64,000 nt of DNA, from the NCBI RefSeq assembly GCF_963678635.1, contig NC_087069.1, forward strand, positions 44,809,448 to 44,873,447, written 5' to 3'. Shown one piece after another: positions 1-11,990 of this stretch (its first letter is position 1; each line of letters begins with the position of its first letter). Both the position numbers and the translations under genes were made by a program. The DNA comes from Symsagittifera roscoffensis (Eukaryota > Xenacoelomorpha > Acoela > Convolutidae). Below the pieces are notes generated by a model. The model made no database searches. It was not told the DNA's origin and saw nothing but the letters and a program-made list of their open reading frames with translations.

Positions 1-79
1 AAGCTTAGAAAAAATCTCTTGATTAAACAAAACTATTAATATCAAAGAGAGCTTTGGTTTCAGGTCTCAATTTTGTGCT

Positions 80-275
80 GAGTTGTACTCGAATTTGCAG
101 CCTTGTCTGTCTGGAATGAATCATGGTTAAAAGCAATCACTGTCGTTCACGTGAGTACAAACTCCAGTATCGTTGATACTCGATTAAAAACTTCTCTGAT
201 ATTTTTCAACTGCGTATTTTTGATTTGTCAGATTTATTTTTTGATCACTGCAAACGGAGAGTTTTTTTATTTTTG
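80..275 (+). other. Possible partial exon at left edge, unrecognised
   Basis: A frame on + stays open for about 64 codons, from just after a TGA near 75 to a TGA near 272, without any ATG. Its first part is GC-richer than its surroundings and reads AALSVWNESWLKAITVVH. It sits between an acceptor-like tttgcag (ending at 100) and an excellent donor (CAC then gtgagt at 151). Positions 101-150 could thus be one internal exon of a gene entering from the left. If the frame is read on without splicing, it ends in a hydrophobic segment (SLIFFNCVFLICQIYFLI). I do not recognise a family, and chance is a real alternative. Confidence 0.2.
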
Positions 276-1120
276 AATTATTTTTTTTAAAACTGCCACA
301 AACAGCGTTGAGATTTCTAGGTTAAAAACAATAATGAGCTATTTTGACATCAAAAAGTACGTCGTAACCACTTTATTTCAATTATGATCAATTTTTTAAA
401 CAGTTTTTCATGGATTTGAAAATCAAATATATCTGAAAAATTCCAAAAAATGTTCCGTCAAAAAATTACGTTCGAGTTTTGAATATTCCTTAGTTTAGAG
501 TTCGACAGTTAAACTGGCGTTTAAAGTACAACTGCCGGGATTTTATGTTTAAATCAAGTGAGCTTGCCTATTGATTGATACCGAAAGTAGCCCGCATTCA
601 GTAAAAAGAGAAAATAACCGGCATTTGAAATACAATTATAACTTTATTTTTATAACAATTATACCCAAGTATATTTGCAAACCTAGACGCTTCTAATTCA
701 TCGTAAAATTGGAGGCACTAAATCGGATTTTATTTAGTTATGCCTGATAACATTTTCAGACAAAAAAGTCTTTTAAAATCCAATAAAAGAAATTAAAAAA
801 TTTTATTTGACCAAAAATTAGCATCAAAATACAATTTTTATTTTTGTTCTCGATAAAGGAAGCTCTTAAAGTGAGATGTCTTCTCATTTTTTCGTTCAAA
901 TGAAATTCAGGTTATACCGCAAAGCAGAAGTTGCATAGAGTTCTATTTACAGTATCTTTGAGAAGATATTGAGGCAGATGACAAAAATAAGCCGCACTAA
1001 TTTTTAAACCAAAACAACTTTTTTAAGAAAGCATTTAAAAAAGTGACTTTTTAAAGTTTGAATTGATATGAAAACTGTTAAAAGGTTTTCCATTGTTTTT
1101 ACTTCTGTCAACAAACAAAC
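276..1120. other. AT-rich non-coding stretch
   Basis: I see no exon-like, repeated or structured sequence here beyond A/T homopolymers. Confidence 0.5.
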
Positions 1121-1127
1121 AGCATTA

Positions 1128-1940
1128 CCCGGGCTGACAAAAAACGCTTCTCATACAATTTTCATAATTGAAAAAATGCTTATCAAACTCTTTCATACAT
1201 TATCATAGAGCAAAATTAAGTGATGAAAATAGCAAAATAAGCTTTTTTTTCCATTATATGAAATTGTATGACAAACATTTTTCCATACTATGAAAGTTTA
1301 TGAGAAGCATTTTTTCCATAAATGAAAATAGATAAAATTTGTGTTTCAACCGAAACTCTAACTAAGGATTTTTTGTCACAAGAAATCCCAGAGTGTAACT
1401 GGCAAATACCACGCAGATAAACTGCATTTGGTGGTTATAGCCATAAAAGTTAATTTTAAAATTTTCACAGAGAATTATTTACCAAAAAAAAATAAATTTT
1501 GAAAATGGCTAGATAGTTTGTAGTTTAAAAATTTGGGTAGTTGAGAAAAAAGGCCTGTTTTTTACAATTTTTTTTATCATAGCAATTGAAACAAAATATG
1601 TTGATCGTGTTTACAAAAAAAAACACTTTATTGTAATTTTTGGGTTTTTTGGGTGAAAAACTCATCATGGACTATGTTATAAGCACAAAATGTCAAATTT
1701 TAACAAATTACAATTTCCAATTATGAAAATTGTATGATAAGCATTTTCTACAAAAAATTTTAAAAAAATTTTTAATGATCATAAAGCTTCAAAAGAGGCA
1801 AGTAGATCAAAAATGTTCATTAAAAATTTTTAAAACACTTTTTAAATTTTGTATGAATTTTCTATGATAAGCATTTTTTCCATAGACTTCACAAATTAAA
1901 CTGTATGATAAGCTTTTTTCTTCTACGAACATCACCTGGG
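1128..1940. repeat. Palindromic TCATACAATTT modules, cluster 1
   Basis: The cluster opens with CCCGGGCTGAC followed by a run of A and CTTCTCATACAATTTTCAT. It holds at least five further copies of the motif in the opposite sense (GTATGATAAGCATTTTC and variants near 1270, 1290, 1725, 1865 and 1905). It closes near 1933-1940 with CACCTGGG, an inverted match to the opening cap. The same arms and caps recur at 3338, 5353, in each 1.3-kb tandem unit and at 45211, so this is a dispersed foldback-like family. Confidence 0.55.
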
Positions 1941-2880
1941 TAGTTACCAGCAACCTACCTTCATATCATTGAAAGACACTGGAAAAACAAAAATCAGTGT
2001 TTCAAATTGCACAAGCTGGAAAATTTCAGTGAAGTTTTTGAAAAATAAATATATATTTTTTTCAGTTTCATTTTCTTAAAAATATCAATTTATACAAAGT
2101 TTTTCAGATAACCTGAAGTATTTTTTTTGTGTATGGCCTCGAAATGGGCAGCCTTGCTTCAGCTTTGGTGGACAAGTGTTCATCAAGAAAAAGTAATCTT
2201 TCCAAATTGCTCACATATGCTTTTTTTTAGCAAGGCCTCGAGGTCTTTTTTTAAGCTTGACTAGCAAAATTCAAAAAATAATTAGCAGAAAAAACAAAAG
2301 CAATTTTTGATCTCGATTAGATGGTCTTTCATCAGATAATTAAAAGGGGCGGAGCAACGATAAATTACCTTAAGAAATCCAATTGAGAAATTTTTTGATT
2401 TCATTCAGAATATTCTTCATAGAAAACAGCAGCTTTTTTTAAAAAAAAAATTAATAATTTTCTAAATTACGTATTGTGTATTACCATCAAACGATATCCT
2501 AATGAAGATACAGGTAATTTTACTTAAGTATCATTGCTTTGGCATGATGACAGATTAGAAGATTCTCAACTTTTTCTTGTTCATTGGACAATTAACGGAT
2601 GTTTTCAAAATATGTTTTTTATCTCCTTTTTTTAACCTTACAGTATTTGGGCTTTTTATTCAATCAATCTTTTTGCAATAGGCAGAAAAAAATCGCCCTG
2701 TATAGATGATTTTTTCTTTAAGACAGGCTGTTTTTTGTTCACACATGTTTTTAGCGGATATCAAATTTTCACAGCAATCTGTGCTGAAGACTTGAATTTC
2801 TCATTTATTTTGTTGATCTTATCTTTATTTAGGTTCCACTTACCCTCACGCAATTTAAGTACCATGAAGCACTTCAAGCA
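1941..2880. other. AT-rich non-coding stretch
   Basis: Nothing recognisable. A GGCCTCGA motif occurs near 2135 and 2235, but without the rest of the MITE ends described at 3625. Confidence 0.5.
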
Positions 2881-2889
2881 CCCTCAAAA

Positions 2890-3140
2890 TTTTACACCCC
2901 CCCCATAACCCCACACCCCCGCCGCTTAAATCTTCTTGTTTACATTCCGCAACCCGTTTATCCCGTCCATATACCGCCTTCACGTTTCAGGGGCATGTGG
3001 ATATGGGGGTAGGGGTAAATTTATGGGGATCAAAAAAATATGTGTATGAGAGGGGCAAACGTGGATGTGTGTGATGGAGGCAAATGATGATTTTGGGGAT
3101 GTGGATAGGGGTAATTGGGGGAGCGAGGGGAGGGGGTTGT
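2890..3140 (+). repeat. C-rich then G-rich low-complexity patch with G-quadruplex motif
   Basis: The left part (2890-2925) has C8 and CCCC runs on +. From about 3000 the + strand switches to G-runs separated by short AT spacers. At 3108-3136 the runs are GGGG, GGGGG, GGGG and GGGGG with loops of 5, 5 and 1 nt, which meets the usual intramolecular G-quadruplex rule. An open frame on - across this patch is rich in P, H and T only because of composition, and I do not call it a gene. C-rich tracts of similar style lie at 55340-55530 and 11560-11760. Confidence 0.6.
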
Positions 3141-3337
3141 AAATGGGTAATTATTAGCAAGGTTACCCAAAGTTTATTAACCAAAGGTTTGACCGTCTCA
3201 CCTTGTAAATACATTGCAAAAGGCCTGAAATGTATTAATTCTGTCTTAAACAAATAATATAACGAAAGTAACAAATTTTCAGATTTTGGCAAAAGATTTC
3301 AACGGTGATTACTTTTGGCAAAAGATTTCAACTAAGT

Positions 3338-3576
3338 GCTAGTCATACAATTTCCATATATGGAAATTTTATGATTAGCTATTTTCGACAAAAGTTTTTT
3401 CGTTTTTATTAAGTTGATACGACGAATCACATGCCAAAACAAGAAAAAAGCTCTTCCAAAACTCGTAGACACAAGTTTAGCAAAATGTAGGAAATTTGTA
3501 TGATCAGTCTTCTTTCGTAAATTTAGTTTATGGAATTGCATGATTAGCCTTTTTTGTCTATTGAGGTCAACCCGGG
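3338..3576. repeat. Palindromic TCATACAATTT module, copy 2
   Basis: At 3338-3380 two 21-nt arms meet at TATGGAAA. The left arm is GCTAGTCATACAATTTCCAT; the right arm is its complement with two mismatches. Further arms at 3500 and 3535 lead into TTGAGGTCAACCCGGG at 3561-3576, the capped end shared with the 1.3-kb units. Confidence 0.6.
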
Positions 3577-3624
3577 CTACTGGATATCTCTGAAAAATTT
3601 GAACCCTGAAAAAATAAAAAATCA

Positions 3625-3842
3625 CATTACGAGGCCAAGCTGTGTTTTTTATGAGTTGTATTTTATTCCGCTACAAGGTCCCTCCCTTTGTTCTGTTTTT
3701 TTTTTTGTTATTTCCTTATCTTTGATCGTTCCGGCGAAATTCTAACATGTTTAAAGAATTTTGACTGGAATCCAGGAATAGTACAGACACAAAATTGTGC
3801 GCCTATCCAGTGCATAGTTTGGCCTCGTAATGATTATATCAA
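3625..3842. mobile_element. MITE, GAGGCCAAAC family (218 bp)
   Basis: The ends are CATTACGAGGCC and GGCCTCGTAATG, perfect inverted repeats of 12 bp that continue imperfectly (AAGCTGTG against CATAGTTT). The interior right half, read on -, has CACTGGATAGGCGCACAATT and then TGTGTCTGTA, which is also found next to the left end of the copies at 53356 and 56788. This copy is therefore inverted relative to those two. It has no coding capacity, so it is a non-autonomous DNA element. The superfamily cannot be settled because the target-site duplication is ambiguous (TTA/TAA lies inside the inverted repeat). Confidence 0.75.
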
Positions 3843-3849
3843 CCAAATA

Positions 3850-5350
3850 TTTTGGAGTGCAAACTTATGGCGAGGCTGTCACGAGGCAATCGAACTTTGA
3901 TTGAAGGCTCTTGTGTCAACTTGCTGTCTTTTTAGTCTAACTTATCGGTTTGAAATGAAGCCTTTTCTCAACTTAATCAATCAAAATGTCTGAACCAATT
4001 CCGTTTGCTATGATAACGACTGGAACAATCTACAAATCTCTTATTTCTAAGCTAAAAATATAAAATTTTACTACACATAGAAGAAATTTTTCAGGGCTTG
4101 TTATAATCTCAAGATTTGCTGGTTAAATTTTTCCTGGTAAAGCTAATTAATCCAAATTTAATCTGATTCGAGGGTTTTTGATGCTAATTAGATGTGAAAA
4201 CCAACCTTTCTTGTCAAAAGATCTACACTTCGTGAATAACAGTTTTTTAAGGATGCCTCTCAAATTAATAGCTTTTCCCTGATAGTGAAAACATTTAATC
4301 ATCTGACGAAAAAAATTGCGCTGTTCAACTGGCCATTTTACCCAAGCCCTTTGGCGCTGTTTTTTCTGGTTCGGGGTAGAAATAAATTTAAAAGCATTTT
4401 GAGAATGCTTTCACAGATAGATTCTATTATCTGAGAATTTCAATTCAGTTACAATGTAAAAATACCCCCGGGATTATGAGGGTTGAAAACATTTGAGGCC
4501 TTATCAAAAACGTTTAGCGCCCTGACAATCACATTTGATCATTTATAAGGCATTTAAAGCTATTGATTTTTTGTGCGTCGTTAGAAAAACTAACCCTAAG
4601 GAAAAGTTATACAATTTAGCTTTCATTAATCCGAAGTTAGAAGTGATTTGAAATCAATTGTAATTCAGAACGTTCGCTGACCCGGAATTATTTGACAGGT
4701 TAGTAATTTGTTACCGCTAATTGGCTTAGTATCTAAGAACAAGATTTATAAAAATGCTACACCAACCAAGGGTAGAAAGCGATTCTATATCTCAATTTAT
4801 CCGACTCCTCCATTTTCGAATCCCCCGCCTGTATCAAAAAATTTGAAACGAAGATCTATGAAGGATTTTGATTAGCTTAAAACTAAGCTACGACAATTAA
4901 CTTATTCCTTTTGCAAAGTTGCGAGGTTTGAAATCTACAAGTTCATCCGAACTTTTTTATTATCGCTTAGCGAAATCAAAACATTATGAGACTAAGAAAT
5001 TTGTTGAATTGATATTACCAAAAAATAGAACCCAATTTTTTTATGCATAATAGTTTTAGAAACAAGTTAGAAATCCCTGAGATATTTTTTCGGATTTTCT
5101 AGTTTTTTTTCGCAAAAGAAACTCTGCTGTGAATACTTTGATCACTAGAATATCAGCCGAAAACTTGTACATTACACGAGTCGGAAGATGTTATCGTTTT
5201 GAGACAGTAGTATATACAACATAGTCAAAACTTCTCCGTTATCGTCCTCAGTCGAATCGCTATAGAATACCTGATCAGAGATGATTTAGGACTGATAACC
5301 TCTCATACACCCTCAGCCAGGTATGATCAATTCTTTGGGAAATCTTAGCA
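3850..5350. other. Non-coding stretch of slightly higher GC
   Basis: No gene is recognised. One segment, 5252-5320, lies between cgtcctcag and gtatga and has an open frame, but it is too short to call. Confidence 0.45.
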
Positions 5351-5352
5351 TT

Positions 5353-5600
5353 CCCGGGTTCACCTTCAGATACCAAAAAGGCTAATCATACAATTTCATA
5401 AAGTAACTTTTTGAAAAAATACTAGTCACAAAAATTTCATACATTTTGCAAAAATGGTGCCATCCAATTTTCGAAGAAAATTTTCCGTGTTTTGGCATAA
5501 AGTTCGGTGTATCGTACAAAACAAAAAAGAAAAACTTTTTGTCAAAAAAATGCTAATCATAGAACTTCCATAGATTGAAATTGTATGAATATTATTTTTT
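5353..5600. repeat. Palindromic TCATACAATTT module, copy 3
   Basis: This copy begins with CCCGGGTTCACC and, 10 bp on, AAAAAGGCTAATCATACAAT. A second arm pair lies at 5550-5590 (CTAATCATAGAACTTCCAT and its inverse TTGAAATTGTATGAATAT). Caps and arms match the copies at 1128, 3338 and 45211. Confidence 0.55.
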
Positions 5601-5697
5601 TGTTGGCGACAAAAACTTTGAAATTGCCTCAAAACTTTTTGTTTTTTTTTCTACCTCAAATCGATTTATGTTATCCAACAAACATTTTTCAAAAGAG

Positions 5698-8600
5698 TTT
5701 TTTTGCATGTAAAGTTTATTTTTTTGTGTGCATAACGTTATCCTGGATACACTAATATTGGATTTTTTTTTCTTTTTGCATATTAAGTTTTTTTTTCAAA
5801 AACGCTGAAACCTCATATTTTTTTTGCATTGCGTGTTTATAAATGCCGTCATCAATTTCTGATAATTTAAAAATTCAAACTTTTAAGGTAATCATCTATG
5901 AAACTTTTTGCCAAAGTTTAAAAGTTTGATACTTCCGTTATTTTATTTGAGTAAGGCAGAATTAAGACTTTTTAGGCGGTTTCCAATGCATTTTTAACGC
6001 GAGACGGTGAAGAATTCGGTTACATTACTTTGAGTGACCAAATAAAGTCACTTGTGTTCGGCTACAAGTTAAAATGAAATTAAAAAGCAAAAAAACACAA
6101 TATTTTTGTTTATTGGGAAAATTCTAGTCATAAAATTTCCATTAATGGAAAATCACTAGTCATAGACCTTTCATGCAATTTTTTGTCTTTAAAGTAAAAG
6201 TGTATGATGAGCATTTTTCCATATATTAATATTGTATGACTAGCATTTCTGGTCAACCCGGAAATTAAAATTACGGCATTGAAACAAATTGTTTTTTTTT
6301 CTTCTAAGACTGCAAAGAAAACGAGGTGAAAAACTTTTATGATCTTAAAATTTAATCATCGAAACGCAGCAGGCTATCCATCCGGGTTCAACCTCCATAC
6401 GAAATAAATGCTTGTCATACAGTACCAATAACAGAATCAACCGAAGAAAATTTCACAAACTTATTTAAAAAAAATTGCGAGTTTTAGAATTTTCACATAA
6501 AAAAATTAGAACAAAAACGAACAGAAAAACTCGCTGGAATTTAATTAATCAAAATCTGCAATTTAGAATTGTGTTACCATAAGATTGCACATTAATCTGG
6601 GTTTTTAAAACACACAAAAAAAGAAATCACCATCACTAAAAGAACGGGTTCCACGCCAAGTAAACCTTACAAGCATACCAAATAAACAAATAAACTTCTA
6701 TATGGACTCCAATGACTATTACTAATGAAATCTGCTAAGATATCAAAGAAACGTCGTTTTAATCAAATAAATACCAATGTATTTTCAGAATTTATGGATT
6801 GTTTTCCTGTTTTCACAAAAGTGAAGCCGTAATGTTTCACTTCTGTTTAACTTATCTTATCCAATTCATGAATATCACCGAAATTGGAAATATAAAACGA
6901 AGAAATTTATATTTTTGGTGAATTTGCGGAAGATCGAAAAAAAAATTTAAAACAGGAATTTGACAAAAAGAATTTTTTAAAAGTTTCTAACAATCTATTA
7001 AAACGCTTTCAAATTTTTTTGCATGTAAAGTTTATTTTTTTGTGTGCATAACGTTATCCTGGATACACTAATATTGGATTTTTTTTCTTTTTGCATATTA
7101 AGTTTTTTTCAAAAACGCTGAAACCTCATATTTTTTTTTGCATTGCGTGTTTATAAATGCCGTCATCAATTTCTGATATTTTAAAAATTCAAACTTTTAA
7201 GGTAATCATCGATGAAACTTTTTGCCAAAGTTTAAAAGTTTGATACTTCCGTTATTTTATTATTTGAGTAAGACAGAATTAAGACTTTTTAGGCGATTTC
7301 CAATGCATTTTTAACGCGAGACGGTGAAGAATTCGGTTACATTACTTTGAGTGACCAAAGTAAAGTCACTTGTGTTCGGCTACTAGTTAAAATGAAATTA
7401 AAAAGCAAAAAAACTCAATATTTTTGTTTATTGGGAAAATTCTAGTCATAAAATTTCCATTAATGGAAAATCACTAGTCATAGACCTTTCATGCAATTTT
7501 TTGTCTTTAAAGTAAAAGTGTATGATGAGCATTTTTCCATATATTAATATTGTATGACTAGCATTTCTGGTCAACCCGGAAGTTAAAATTACGGCATTGA
7601 AACAAATTGTTTTTTTTTCTTCTAAGACTGCAAAGAAAACGAGGTGAAAAACTTTTATGATCTTAAAATTTAATCATCGAAACGCAGCAGGCTATCCATC
7701 CGGGTTGAACCTCCATACGAAATAAATGCTTGTCATACAGTACCAATAACAGAATCAACCGAAGAAAATTTCACAAACTTATTTAAAAAAAATTGCGAGT
7801 TTTAGAATTTTCACATTAAAAAATTAGAACAAAAACGAACAGAAAAACTCGCTGGAATTTAATTAATCAAAATCTGCAATTTAGAATTGTGTTACCATAA
7901 GATTGCACATTAATCTGGGTTTTTAAAACACACAAAAAAAGAAATCACCATCACTAAAAGAACGGGTTCCACGCCAAGTAAACCTTACAAGCATACCAAA
8001 TAAACAAATAAACTTCTATATGGACTCCAATGACTATTACTAATGAAATCTGCTAAGATATCAAAGAAACGTCGTTTTAATCAAATAAATACCAATGTGT
8101 TTTCAGAATTTATGGATTGTTTTCCTGTTTTCACAAAAGTGAAGCCGTAATGTTTCACTTCTGTTTAACTTATCTTATCCAATTCATGAATATCACCGAA
8201 ATTGGAAATATAAAACGAAGAAATTTATATTTTTGGTGAATTTGCGGAAGATCGAAAAAAAAATTTAAAACAGGAATTTGACAAAAAGAATTTTTTAAAA
8301 GTTTCTAACAATCTATTAAAACGCTTTCAAATTTTTTTGCATGTAAAGTTTATTTTTTTGTGTGCATAACGTTATCCTGGATACACTAATATTGGATTTT
8401 TTTTTCTTTTTGCATATTAAGTTTTTTTCAAAAACGCTGAAACCTCATATTTTTTTTTGCATTGCGTGTTTATAAATGCCGTCATCAATTTCTGATATTT
8501 TAAAAATTCAAACTTTTAAGGTAATCATCGATGAAACTTTTTGCCAAAGTTTAAAAGTTTGATACTTCCGTTATTTTATTATTTGAGTAAGACAGAATTA

Positions 8601-9411
8601 AGACTTTTTAGGCGATTTCCAATGCATTTTTAACGCGAGACGGTGAAGAATTCGGTTACATTACTTTGAGTGACCAAAGTAAAGTCACTTGTGTTCGGCT
8701 ACTAGTTAAAATGAAATTAAAAAGCAAAAAAACTCAATATTTTTGTTTATTGGGAAAATTCTAGTCATAAAATTTCCATTAATGGAAAATCACTAGTCAT
8801 AGACCTTTCATGCAATTTTTTGTCTTTAAAGTAAAAGTGTATGATGAGCATTTTTCCATATATTAATATTGTATGACTAGCATTTCTGGTCAACCCGGAA
8901 GTTAAAATTACGGCATTGAAACAAATTGTTTTTTTTTTCTTCTAAGACTGCAAAGAAAACGAGGTGAAAAACTTTTATGATCTTAAAATTTAATCATCGA
9001 AACACAGCTGGCTATCCATCCGGGTTCAACCTCCATACGGAATAAATGCTTGTCATACAGTTCCAATAACAGAATCAACCGAAGAAAATTTCACAAACTT
9101 ATTAAAAAAAAAACGAGTTTTAGAATTTTCACATAAAAAAATTAGATTAAAAACGAACAGAAAAACTCGCTGGAATTTAATTAACCAAAATCTGCAATTT
9201 AGAATTGTGTTACCATAAGATTGCACAATGTTTTACTTCTGTTTAACTTATCTTATCCAATTCATGAATATCACCGAAATTGGAAATATAAAACGAAAAA
9301 ATTTATATTTTTGGTGAATTTGCGGAAGATCGAAAAAAAAATTTAAAACAGGAATTTGACAAAAGAATTTTTTAAAGTTTCTAACAATCTATTAAAACGC
9401 TTTCAAATTTT
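5698..9411. repeat. Tandem array of three 1.3-kb units
   Basis: Units start at about 5698, 7013 and 8331, a period of 1316-1318 bp. Units 1 and 2 differ at roughly 1% of sites by eye, and unit 3 is closest to unit 2. Unit 3 lacks about 239 bp (equivalent to 7910-8148) and ends at 9411. Each unit contains a palindromic TCATACA module (6124-6261, 7441-7579, 8760-8899) ending GGTCAACCCGG, and a second CCGGGTT cap about 120 bp later. No conserved open reading frame spans the units, so they look like satellite-type or duplicated intergenic DNA. The near-identity means recent duplication or ongoing homogenisation. Confidence 0.9.
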
Positions 9412-9439
9412 TTCGACAACTAGACAAAAAAAAACAAAA

Positions 9440-9960
9440 ATGCACGTATCAGGTCGAAGCTCTAAAAATTCCGACTGCCTTTTAGGGTCTATTCAGCAGG
9501 AAAATCAAAAAAAAACATTAAACGTAATGAATAAAAAGTAATGAATTTTTTTGTGAAAATCATACCACACACGCCATATAAAAATGAAAGCTAAAAATTT
9601 CGCTCCTACTAACACGTCAATAATGGCAATTAAGCTTCATCCAACCATTTTGGAACGATTTCAAAGACGGATTAAATAGCGTCAATAGCGCGGTATATGT
9701 TGCGCTTCAATTGTCCGAAATCGACTAAAATGGCAATCTTTGAACCCCTATAACTTTACAAAAAATAATCACAGGCGTATTTTTTCTTTTTCAAATTTAA
9801 GCTAAGGACAACTATTCCTTTTGAATAATATTCTGAGAAATCCGTCAAAACAGGCTAGTTAAGAAGTTGAAAACTATTGGAAGAAAAAAGCCCACTCAGA
9901 GCACAAATATTCTGTTTCTTTCGTTACGAAAGTCGGAGTAAAAAGAAAAAGCAGACGAAG
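9440..9960 (-). mobile_element. GTTCCGACT element, diverged copy in reverse orientation
   Basis: Read on -, it runs from CTCCGACTTTCGTAACGAAA (near 9940) through GCACAAATATTCTG-type, GCGCTATTGACGC and TATATGGCGTGTGTGG motifs to AAAAGGCAGTCGGAATTTTT and a CTGATACGTGCA end near 9440. Each of these has its counterpart, in the same order and spacing, in the copies at 46114 and 58358. It abuts the end of the 1.3-kb tandem array with only about 30 bp between. It has no coding capacity. Confidence 0.7.
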
Positions 9961-11990
9961 AGTTGAATTTTGCAACAAAAGTTGAAAATAAAACATCCAT
10001 CGTAGTTACGGGACCATATCACACTTAGCGCAATTAATCAGAATACTTTGCAATTAATTAAAAAAGTCATTACTTTGCCAGATTTTTTGCAATTTCATTG
10101 ATCTTTTATTTGTACGGTCATTCTATTTAAAACAAAAATCACCAGCTATTTGTTGGTTGCAACAACTGTTTGTTAAAACAAAACAAAAAGCATCAAACAA
10201 AAAGCACCAAATGTAATAAGCAGCCATTTTTTATGTTAGTAAGGTGAACTTGAAGGCTTTTTGAATGAAGTTTATTCGGCAATTTTTTCCAAATTGAAAG
10301 GGCAAAGGACTGTGTTGGAATTTCCCGTATAGTTCTTGACTAACGGAACCGTAACAGAGCATCAGCTATTTTTCTGAATCAGCGACCTTAATTAGAGCTA
10401 GAACTTTAATTCAACCTAATCGTATAATTCATTCTGTTTCTGTTTTTCAAGTTCAAGTTCAAGTTCAGGATTTTCAGGTTGGAATTTGCTCATTCTTTTA
10501 TACTGAAAGATTTGAGTCAAAGAGTACTAATTTTTGGTTGTGAATTATTAAGAGCTAATCCTAGGTTGCCTGTTTATGGAATCTTATTCCCGAGGCATAT
10601 TACGACTATGCCTAACCAGAGGAAAAAAAAATTCAAATACTTGAAAAGACTTCTCTGCACTTCCAGGATCGGTCTACTGTCAAAAAATTGGTGTTTGAAC
10701 AAATTGGGTTGTTTTTTTCGGCAGTTAAGTTCTATCGTGCCTCTTGAAAACTCATCAAAAACAGCGGTTGTGACTTTACACAAAATGCAACTTGCATTTG
10801 TTGATTGTTTTGTGCGAAAACAGAAGTCTTGACTTTGTTATAGACAGAAAATTGCGCGCAAAAAATGGTAAAATATTTGTTTGAGCATAGAAATGATTTT
10901 GCAACATTTTGAAATTGTTTAAAAATTTTGTAAATTTCTTGATTTTCTTGGTAAAGTAGCATATCAACCAGGTATCCAGGCCTTTTTTTCCCAGAATTTT
11001 TGCTTCATAGTAAATCAACCTTACGCTTCTTTTGTTTCAGTCAAGTTTTTTTGAGGAGAACTAATAGCTTTAAGTGCGTTTTTGCAAAAGTTTTGAAAAA
11101 AGAAATCTTAGACTTTGTGGCAAGATTTTTGAAAGACTCATGTTACCTGGACTCTTGAGCTTCTGGCAGAAAAGCCGAGTCCCTGGCTGTGTAACCCGCG
11201 ATAATAACAGAAGAAACCAAAAAAATAGAAAAAACTCAGAGAAAAAAAATAAGATAGAAACTTAACTGCAATTGTAAACATCATCCATAATGAACAACAA
11301 TCACTAACACACATTTCCACTGATTATGTATAAGTTTTACTCCTTAACTACTTCAAACGGGTTTAAATAAACGTTAAAATAATTGCAATTCATTTAAAAA
11401 CTTTAATCAGAATCTGTTCCAACGTTCAGTGAACCTAGTTGAAAAAACCCCACTTTTTGGCATTAGTTATGACCTACTCTATTTCTAAATCTTCACATTT
11501 GTAGAGTTCATGCAAAACGATATCCCCAAAACTATAAAAAACCCAACAAAAAATTTACGCTCTATTTAACCGCCCTCCAAAACTTGCCCTCAATTGACAC
11601 CTGCCCACGTTTGTTTCTAAATTTACTCCCCGTCTCTAACACTTTTTGACTTACTTAAGCCTATCTGTTGCTAAATTTTGATTTCTCCCAAATTTTTAAC
11701 AGTACAGCTGAGTTTGAACGCTCACAACCACAACCCCTCCTCCATCCCCCAATAATGACCCTTAACTTATTTCTAACCACAACATTGCTGAACGTGCCCG
11801 TTGTCTCTCACGCTTATTGTGAAAAGATGAACTAAAAAACTTGCTGAGTAAAAAAATTATATGCAAACCGAAATTGAGCCTCAATCAAGTTAATTATTTC
11901 TCCAAAAACTTTTTAAAAATGATTGATTATTTTCGAAAGATGAAACATGATCTAGAAATTGAATCCAATAGGCACGCAGGATTTGCTGGA
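9961..11990. other. AT-rich stretch with unrecognised open frames
   Basis: At 10441-10470 there is a short (TTCAAG)n-like repeat. A frame on + at 10479-10832 encodes 117 residues including MPNQRKKKFKYLKRLL, but has no recognisable domain, and its antisense is also open in pieces. A GC-richer spot at 11130-11210 gives no consistent exon. Positions 11560-11760 are C-rich and resemble the low-complexity patches elsewhere. Confidence 0.35.

Noticed and set aside
2987-3292. A 101-residue minus-strand frame rich in P, H, T and I.
   Set aside because: It runs through the G-rich low-complexity patch; the composition explains the open frame.
5252-5320. An open 69-nt segment with an acceptor-like cgtcctcag and donor-like gtatga.
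   Set aside because: Short open AG-GT intervals are frequent by chance, and no neighbouring exon or family match was found.
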